A stretch of DNA of 64,000 bases from Pseudoneurospora amorphoporcata (lineage: Eukaryota; Ascomycota; Sordariomycetes; Sordariales; Sordariaceae). The position numbers and the translations under genes are program-made. Of this stretch, positions 56,846 to 64,000 are shown in pieces. Positions within the stretch are counted from its first letter, which is position 1. Every line of letters begins with the position of its first letter. The notes under the pieces were generated by a model, which had not been told where the DNA came from, made no database searches, and saw only the letters and a list, made by a program, of their open reading frames with translations. Location: positions 296,304 to 360,303 of the forward strand of contig MU859067.1 of the NCBI GenBank assembly GCA_033297205.1, written 5' to 3'.

Positions 56846-57157
56846 TGTCACAGGTCTGGCGCCCAGTACTAGCATCTGGCACACGGTTAGCCAGACCACG
56901 AGTGCCGGCAATGCACGCCAACCCGGCAAGGGACCGGCAGGCCCAGAGCCCATTGGTCCCCTCTAGCCTCCATATGGTTACATGCTCAGACCGTAGGGCT
57001 ACCTCAAGCAGTCAAGCACCCATACCAACGCACGGCCTTAAAGGATAGGCAGCAAAGTTCGCCCTACGGGCCAGTCTTTCTTCTCTTTTCTTCTCGTAGA
57101 ACCTTAATTAATCATTCTAGTGTCAACATCTGCGCACTACTCTACTGTCCCCTTACA
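56846..57157 (+). repeat. 3' LTR of element D (312 bp)
   Basis: Same length as the 5' LTR with 17 transition differences. It ends CCTTACA before the second ACTAT target copy. Confidence 0.92.
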
Positions 57158-57162
57158 ACTAT

Positions 57163-57818
57163 AGACCGAGCTTAAAATTACAACCTCGAAGTACAATAGG
57201 ATATATCTAACAGGCCTAATTAAGAGGACCCCTAGATTTATCGGGCGCCGACATAGGAAGAAGTTAGCTATATATCTACAGCACTACTATTAATGCCTAA
57301 GACTGAAAGAAGCGACATTTGGAATTTTATCAACCTGTACGGACCCTCCGACAATTTAGCTACTAGTCACTAGATAGACCCCTTGGAAAATTATCGCCAG
57401 AAGAGTAAGGAAAACAAGAAGTAGGACGACTTTTGGGAAAAGCGAGCAGTCGTTATTGAGGGGAAAAGCACCAGGGACTGGGAAGAGCTGCCTAGAACGA
57501 CAAGAGCCTACTAACTAGTCAAAGAAGATACAGCCTAGATGCACCTTCTATACTTCGTATACTATCGGATGCTGTAGTTCCAATGCCTCACTGATGGGTG
57601 CCACGAGCATTACAGGAAGAAACGGGACAACCGCTTCTAGCCTACCAGGAAACTAAATACGTATAAATAACCTAAACCAGTTACCCGCACTTACAGCTGA
57701 GGCAACCCCCAAGACACCATTATTATTGACGAATAGTTCGCGTTCAGCCTATGACCATTCGGAAAATAGGACGAGTAGCTATCCCCTAGGAGATTCGCGG
57801 CCTGACTACTCAACGTAT
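57163..57818 (+). pseudogene. Element C Trp-rich spacer, continued after D
   Basis: Collinear with element B 29170-29830. It keeps ESAPIWEEV-like, DPLENYRQKSKEN, DDFWEKRAVVI and NPQDTIIIDE words, with TAG at Gln and Trp positions. It stops abruptly at 57818, at the start of element E. Confidence 0.75.
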
Positions 57819-60800
57819 TGCTTTGGGGTGCAGTAGCCAAACCCCCCCCCAACTTTGGTCTTGGAATAGCCTCGTGCTTGGCGATGGTGGAGTATGGAAT
57901 CCTGGTTCGGAGCCATGGAAGGAGGCTGCTAAAACGGCTCGCATGTATATAAGACTCCTCTTGCCTCGGTGAACAAGAAGAACAGGCGGGGGACGACAAG
58001 GACAACAAGATCTCACGGACGAGAAAAGACAACACAAATAAGATATCTTTTTTTTGTCAGAAACCTTTAAGCACAATTTTTAGTTATTAAGCTAAATCGT
58101 CACGTTCATAAAAAACATTCGTCTTTAATCCTACGTCCTCGTACATACCCTCATTTTGTTCCCCTTTTTCTGGTTATAGGGAGAAACTTGTCGTTATGCC
58201 CGTATTCCTCATCCTGCCTACTTAGTCCCATTCCAAAGTCTTCCTGTCATCGAATATTACACTTCGGCTACGCGCTCACGGCCTCCCAGTCTTGACTGCA
58301 GCTTTTCTAGGTGTGTTGTATGTATTGTGGTTGTTGTGTTCTACTCCTCGTCAAAATGGTGATCCACCTAGGGGGATTGAGTTTCTCCCCCGCCAAACTG
58401 GCTGAACCCAGACTGTCTTTCGGAACTGAAGACCAAGGTCCGAGAGTAGGAAGGTCGGAGATATCCCGTTCGGAAGACGACGGGCTCTTTAGCCGGAACC
58501 TACCTGAATTCGTCACCGCTAATCAGAAACGAAAGCGAATCACGAGCGACTCTTTTGCGACAAGACCCTACGGAATGAGAGAGTTTTACGACCGAAACAC
58601 TAATGATTATGCGACTGCACCGATTTTTACTTACGACGATAGCTTCGAACTGATTCCGCGATTTTCTGATGACCTGATTGCTAAGATGGAGCCCCGCCGT
58701 GAAGTGGGTCTAAGGGACTGCACTTCGGCTATGTTGGCTCTTGAGGTTGTTACGAGATTAATATACTTAATTACCAGCTTGCTTATTTTGATATTGAGAT
58801 TGGTTATCTTTCTGACCAGAGGTGTTCGTGCGACGTACAACCTTAGCCAGTCTATTTTTAACAACCGAGAAGAGACTTCGTTTTTCGAGACTGCTCACGT
58901 TGAGTACTAACCACACGTTTTTACTATAATCAATTCCGATACGACTCCTACTACCTCCACTGCCGAGAATATGGCCGACATACTTAGGCTTGTTGAATAC
59001 CAAGACCCTAACCCGATTATTGTATCCGACTCTAACGGGGAGGAAGAGAAAAAGCCCGCCATCGTCGTTAATACCTATAATTACAATAACAAATTAGTTA
59101 GATCAATGAATGACACACCTTCTGGTTCTTCTTGTACCTCCCTACCTCTGGCTACACCACAAGCTACTATGATAACAACTTCTTTCCTTCGAACTCCTTT
59201 CCCCAAGCCACGCGAATACGCTAGTCTAGCTCTCTTTAATAGTTCTAACGTTACTGAGTACTTGCGATACTTCAATGAGTATTATAAGGACTATAGAATC
59301 ATCCAGGACAAGGCTTTGGTTGAGCACTGGTTCCGCTAGTGTAATATCGAGACCCGTGGCGTTGCTAAAGGCCTTGCTGAAGATAACAACTATAACTAGA
59401 AAGCCTTTACTCGAGCCCTACATACCCAGTTCAAGCACAAGGACCCTCAGTAGCGTGAGAGTCCCGCCGCTGAGCTCCATGATTTTTACCTCTCCTACAT
59501 CGATAGTACCAAAGAGGGTCTTATTAAGGCCCTTAACCGTCACAACCGCCTTCTAGCTAAGCAGCCTCGTTCCAAAATCAAGGAAATCCGTCGTGCTGCT
59601 CCCAGCTAGTTCTTTCCTATGTTTAGTAAGAGTTTTAAGCGCTTGTTCCGCAACCGCCTTTCTAAGTCTTCTGAGGAGATTAAGGAAATAGATTACCTTG
59701 AGTTTCGGGAAAAGCTGATCGAGATCCTCAACGACGATTTCGACAGCGAGGAGGAAGGCAGTGACTCAGATGCTCCCTAACCTCCTAAGAAGGTTAAGTC
59801 TAAGAATCCGGTTCAAGATAATTCCAAGAAGTCTATTCCTCAGGAAGATAATAATACTAGCCTTGCGGCCGCTATCGAACGTCTCTCGCTCTGGGAGCCC
59901 TCTGATCTCGCTAGAGTTTTTGCTGCCCTTCTGAACAGACAAGGAGGCTTCTAAGTTCTTATTCCTACTCCTACTTAGGGTACTCTTTCTAATTCCTATA
60001 CTATTTAGCAGCCTCAACCTGTTAATGTTCTTGCCTCCGCTGCTGTTCCTGTCTATAATCGTAATAATACCCGAAGTAGAAGGGATATAGGCCTGAATCG
60101 CACTTTTTTTAGTCCCTCTCGTAATACCGGCCGCCCTATTAGGTGTTATTTCTATAGTGAGGAACGGTATACGATCCAAAATTGTGAGGCCTATCGAATA
60201 GAGGAGGACTATAGCCTTATAAGCAAGGATTTTCGTAGCCGTGACAGTTTTAGGTTGTGGTGTTCTAGGTCTAGGGCTCCTTAGTCCTTAATTAACAAAG
60301 AGCTAGTGTACAAGGGAGTTCAAGACTGTAATCTTCACGCTATTGCCAAGGCGTGGTTGTGCAATTATCCCTAGAGCCCTAAGTTCCGACAACTTCAAAA
60401 CTGGGAGATGGAAGTTTGGCAAGGAGGCAACGAGGCCAGCCCTACTTATCCCATTAACTTGAGCCTTCTTAGGAATCACAGGCTTCCCAATGCCGTTTTC
60501 TACATCAATCCGCCTACCCAGCGTGCCACCACTAATATCCTTCGCGTCTCTAACTTCAATATTCCTAACCCATCTCAAATCAAGGTTGTCGCTCATAGCA
60601 ACATTGAGGATACTAAAAGCATAGTTCAAATTTGCTACTTCCAAGCTACCTCTAACCACACTAAGCCTAATACTTCCAAGCAGTCTAAGGATCTAATAGA
60701 GAAGCTTCGAGCTGCTAGCCTGAGCGATAATGAGCTAAGCTTCTACAAGAATCACGGTGCCAAGGCCCTCTATAACTACCTTGGTTTCGTTGCTTCTAAT

Positions 60801-61053
60801 AAGGACAGGAAGCTCGTAGTGGTTGCTGCTATCTCGGCCGAGCCTAAGCTACAACTAAGAAGGTCCAAGCGTTTGAAAGCAGCTGAAGGTTTTAAGGATA
60901 ATGATATTACTATAACGGATGCTGTGCCTGCCCTTACCTCAAAACCGGCTAGTATGAAAACTACTACCAAGCCTATTATCAAGCCAACAGCCATCCTCAA
61001 GCCTAGTTCTTCATCTAGTCAAACGGAGACGAAGAAGACTTCGAGCAAAAAGG
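57819..61053 (+). mobile_element. Gypsy-like element 'E', 5' part, cut by F
   Basis: Begins TGCTTTGGGGTGCAG where the match of element C to B ends. The proposed 5' LTR is 57819-58261 (ends TATTACA), with a TATA box TATATAAG at 57946-57953. The internal region encodes one long Gag. At 61054 the LTR of element F begins. No second LTR is in the window, so the LTR end is a guess. Confidence 0.6.
58311..61053 (+). pseudogene. Element E Gag-like protein, RIPed
   Basis: Frames 58311-58910 and 58971 onward are in the same register, joined across a TAA that fits CAA, so they are one product. The N-terminal part has a strongly hydrophobic stretch, LIYLITSLLILILRLVIFLT (about 58758-58817). The middle has Gag-like words (VTEYLRYFNEYYKDYRII, ALVEHWF, AAELHDFYLSYIDST, KEIDYLEFREKLIEIL). 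A knuckle at 60140-60184 reads CYFYSEERYTIQNC, a CCHC with Cys and His changed to Tyr. A long Lys/Ser/Thr-rich tail follows and is cut by element F. The start codon is uncertain: ATG at 58311, 58356 or 58971. Confidence 0.6.
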
Positions 61054-61565
61054 TGTCACAGGCATTGCCTGCTTCATGTAGATAGGTGCTGTGCTGCATT
61101 AGTGCAGCCAGCTGAGTGCAGCTATTTGAGTGCAGCACAGCTAGCACGCATAGTGCTACCCTATGGACCCATAGCTACAGGGCTCTATACTACGCCCTAG
61201 ATAGTTCTCGTGTGCGTACAGGATCCTCTTTTGGTTCTTTGCACAACAATTAACATTTTACCTTAGTGCTTGCTCGCGCCCCATAATACTTTATTGTACT
61301 AACCTTCGCGTTGAATACGTAATAAGTAATCTTGGTAAGGGTCAAGCCTAGTAAAAAACTAGCAGCAATTTGGTTCTTACAAACTTCACTTCGAGGCGAG
61401 ATCGTGCAATCGCCAACACAGAATAAAGAACTTTAGCGACTAGAGCGTCGATCCCAGAAACGAGAAGCAAGCACTAGAGCCTTTAGAACGACAAGGGTGC
61501 AAACATCGTACCGTGCGATACGGTAAAACCATCTCTCTTTTCAGTATCCAAAAAGCCCAACCAAG

Positions 61566-63635
61566 ATGGTGGGCAATCCAGCGGGCAACGACGTGCGCCG
61601 AATTAATCTCACTACAGTGTTCCTATCTCTTTTAAAAGATTATAATACACTACTGAAAGTCTGCAGCGGTAATCCCAGCTCGGGCCTTATAGTCTCCCTA
61701 GATTTCGTTAACAAGGCTTGTAGCTATAAGGAGGTTATGAAGCTACTCTATTACTTTGATAGGAAGATTGATACATTCGATAAGCAGGTTAAGGAGGAGC
61801 AGGCTCGTTACATTAAGTTTGAAAACGATGCCAAGTCCTTCGTTGACGAGATATAGGAGAAGGAGAAGCAGTAGAAGGCTACAGAGGAGTAGTTGAAGAA
61901 CCAAATCAACCAGCTTAACGAAACTAAGAAATAATTCGTACAGCAAATCCAATCCCTACAACTGCAATATAATTAAGTTATCGCTGAGAACACGTCTCTG
62001 TACTAAAAAGTATCAAACCTTACCCAAGACAAGACTGACCTTCAAGAAAAGCTCGATAATACTATTAAAGACAATGAGAACGACTACCAAGGCCTTCTCG
62101 AGCTCAATAAGACGGCTAATAACAACGCCGAATTATACTGTATAGAGTTGAAGAAGGCATTGGAGGGCCTCAACACTCTGCGCATCGCAAGCAAGATCGC
62201 CAACGAGGAGTCGGCCCAAGCCTAGGAGGAGATCAAGAACCTCCAGGTCCGTCTCCGTCTGGCAGAGGAGGACAAAATCATCGCGGAGAACAACAGTGGT
62301 GGTGGCCCTGGAGGATCGGGCAAGGGAACCGGCTTTGGCACTGGTGATGCAGGCGGCGGTCCTGGCGATGGCGGCCCTGGAGGATCGGGCATGGGAGGCG
62401 GCTTCGGCCCTAGAGAGGCGGGCAGCGGTCCCGGAGGTAGAGGATCTAGTTACCCTAGCGGCGGCGGCCCTAGTGGTGGTCCCGGAGGTCCTAGCAGCCC
62501 CGGTAGCCCTGGAGGTCCCGGCGGCCCAGGCGGTCTCGGTGGTCCTAGTAGTCTCTTCCTCCCTGCTGCGGCCCTGATACCGTACTACCATCGTAAAGCC
62601 CTTTGCAAGGACCTGAAGCGGTTCAAAGGTAAGGAGACTAATACTATCAAGCGCCACAACGCTTACAACGCTTAGAACTCTAAGATCCGTAGCCGTTAGA
62701 TCGTTAACAGCCATAAATTTCCTAATGAAATGTCGAAACTACTTCACGCCATATCCTACTTAGGAGGCGAAGCAAAGATTAACGTTGCGGAGCACCAAAA
62801 AATGATTCTTAATAACCCCCAACACTTTATCTTTTAGAAATAGCAAATAGGCGAGGAGTTTCTAGTATACTTAAATAATCGTTATATACAAGGCGACATC
62901 GTACAAATTGCTGAGAACTCGCTTTTATAGCTCAAGTAAGCCGGCAAGTAGTCCAACTACGAGGACTTTGAAGCCTAGTTCATTACCCTGGCTGACCGTT
63001 GCGGTTATGACGCGGTCACCAAGGTCCGTCTTCTTTACCAAAAGATTTCTAAATCCCTAACGGACTCGGTTATACATTATTACGTCCAGCCCGCTCGTAA
63101 CGACTTTAAAGGATAGTACGAATTATTCAAAGGTATCTCTAGAGCCTATACTAGAGTAGTACTACGCAATGATACTATCTAAAGTACCTAGAACAGTAAT
63201 AAGGGTAATAATAATAGTAATATTAGCGGTACTAGTAAGGACCCTAATACTATGGACCTGGACCGCGCTAAGCTTACTGAGATTCACAAAGACGTTCTAT
63301 AGGAGCGCTATGACAAAGGCATCTATATAAACTATGGTAAGAGCAAGCACATAGCCCGCGAATGCAAGAGCCAGACTAACTACAGCAACAAGGGCAAGCA
63401 GGCCAACCGTACAAGTTTAAGCATCATCACACGTAAGAACGCTAACACGGGAACGGGTGCCCCGGTCACCAATCGCGCTATAGCGGACACGGCCAACCTA
63501 GCCCTAGCTTCAGCAGCCCTAACTATTCCGGCGGCCCCAGCCCCCACTACACAGCAGGGAAATAGCGAACCCCAAAGCTAAATCGCGCCAAGGGGTGCTC
63601 AACAGGGACATAGAAGAAGGTAGAAACAAGGGTGA
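61566..63635 (+). pseudogene. Element F Gag with coiled coil and collagen-like linker
   Basis: ATG at 61566 (MVGNPAGNDVRRINL). The N-terminal part is followed by a long coiled coil (61760-62290; VKEEQARYIKFENDAK, KNQINQLNETKK, LQVRLRLAEEDKII). Next is about 90 residues rich in Gly, Pro and Ser (62296-62565; GGPGGSG, GGPGGPGG). Then comes the capsid region (ALCKDLKRFKGKE, MSKLLHAISYLGGEAK, DFEAQFITLADRCGYD). A knuckle near 63322-63366 reads YINYGKSKHIARECK, where Tyr replaces both leading Cys of CX2CX4HX4C. The frame ends at TGA 63633-63635. TAG and TAA codons occur at Gln positions. Confidence 0.75.
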
Positions 63636-63754
63636 ATAAACTAGATATTCGTATAATCAGCTATTAGAGGACAGAGCCGCTTAAACTAGGTAGCTTAGAA
63701 CTCTATAGGCAGAATGCAACCCTCCTATCCACATATCTTTAGTATTCCTAATGC

Positions 63755-63906
63755 AATAATGAAATAGAATGTATATCACTAGTCGACTCTGGATGTTCAG
63801 GCAAAGCTTTTATCGACCGGTCGTTCGCGGAAAAAGCCTGCTTGGAGTTTAAGCCTTTAGAGAAACCCCGGCCGTTGCATTTGGCCGATGGCGACTTCAA
63901 GGAATG
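63755..63906 (+). pseudogene. Element F protease start, truncated by G
   Basis: In a frame different from gag: ISLVDSGCSGKAFIDRSF, with the catalytic DSG of a retropepsin at 63785-63793. The frame is cut after DGDFKEC by the next LTR. It is too short for further domains. Confidence 0.7.
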
Positions 63907-64000
63907 TGTCACAGGTTGACATTGGCTATATAGTGTGCACTACGAGTTCTGCCTTGCAAGCAGAATATCGTCTACCTTTTGGTAGTTTGGCGTTGTCGGG
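63907..64000 (+). mobile_element. Start of a further LTR element 'G'
   Basis: TGTCACAGGTTGACATTGGC breaks the protease frame of F and has the same nine-base tip as the LTRs of D and F. Only 94 bp are in the window. Confidence 0.5.

Larger units (their letters stand above)
51056..57157 (+). mobile_element. Ty3/Gypsy chromovirus 'D', full length, RIPed (6.1 kb)
   Basis: Two 312-bp LTRs (51056-51367 and 56846-57157) with ends TGTCACAGG...CCTTACA, flanked by the perfect 5-bp duplication ACTAT (51051-51055 and 57158-57162). Aligned by eye, the LTRs differ at 17 sites, all transitions, with no indel. A polypurine tract (GAGGGAGGAAAGGGGGG) precedes the 3' LTR. It is nested in the gag of element C. 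Confidence 0.93.
49603..57818 (+). mobile_element. Ty3/Gypsy element 'C', relative of B, split by D and cut by E
   Basis: A 5' LTR at 49603-49977 (TGTTACGAACTTAAG ... CGTCACA, 375 bp) leads into gag (ATG at 50037) that is collinear with element B. It is interrupted at 51056 by element D and resumes at 57163 with the Trp-rich spacer. The match to B stops at 57818, where element E begins. Pol and the 3' LTR lie outside the window or are lost. Confidence 0.8.
61054..63906 (+). mobile_element. Gypsy-like element 'F', 5' part, cut by G
   Basis: Starts TGTCACAGGCATTGCC inside the gag of E. The proposed 5' LTR is 61054-61381 (ends GTTCTTACA). Gag follows, then the start of the protease. At 63907 another TGTCACAGG begins, interpreted as element G. 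The 3' half is not in the window. Confidence 0.65.

Noticed and set aside
58311..58910. A separate 199-aa membrane-protein gene
   Set aside because: It is in the same register as the following Gag frame, separated only by a TAA that fits a RIPed CAA, so it is the N-terminal part of the element E Gag.

Overview
The window is fungal nuclear DNA from a filamentous ascomycete (Pezizomycotina, most likely a Sordariomycete). The genes have short introns of about 65-80 nt with GT...AG ends and CTAAC/CTGAC-type branch sites, and the protein families are fungal. The repeats show strong repeat-induced point mutation (RIP): C-to-T and G-to-A changes, with Gln codons turned into TAG or TAA, which is typical of this group.

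The left quarter (1-16699) is an ordinary gene-bearing arm with five genes. They are the 3' end of a UBR1-type N-recognin ubiquitin ligase (+), a SulP sulfate transporter with a STAS domain (-), a Bub2/Cdc16 TBC-domain protein of the mitotic exit/septation checkpoint (+), an Izh3-like PAQR membrane protein (-), and a short THOC5-family subunit of the THO mRNA-export complex (+). They are unrelated housekeeping genes, arranged as convergent and divergent pairs, with long intergenic spaces and two long A tracts.

The right three quarters (16700-64000) is a transposon graveyard with no host gene that I can support. It starts sharply at an LTR at 16700. A background of very AT-rich, heavily RIPed Ty3/Gypsy remnants carries later insertions. 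These are (i) a Mutator-like (MULE) DNA transposon family: a 3.5-kb copy with transposase remnants at 25221-36505, and short non-autonomous copies at 18265, 20765, 23152, 38311 and 49101, three of them with perfect 8-bp target duplications; (ii) solo LTRs and a SINE-like insert; (iii) a Gypsy chromovirus 'B' (27646-34969) sitting in a solo LTR 'A', itself inside the large MULE; (iv) a second chromovirus 'K' (40246-48680) with 294-bp LTRs; (v) a run of nested Gypsy elements C, D, E, F and G (49603-64000). Target duplications and the sequence rejoined across each insertion give the order of events.

The most interesting signals are an array of five hairpins with an almost invariant 13-nt loop in the 5' leader of element K, plus a downstream sequence complementary to that loop; an antisense gene remnant in element B with an exact Zn(II)2Cys6 spacing followed by a coiled coil; unusual Gag architectures (collagen-like Gly/Pro linker, RS-rich tail, hydrophobic helix); and LTRs that differ in tandem-repeat number. 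All names and reconstructions come from reading the sequence by eye; no database search was run.
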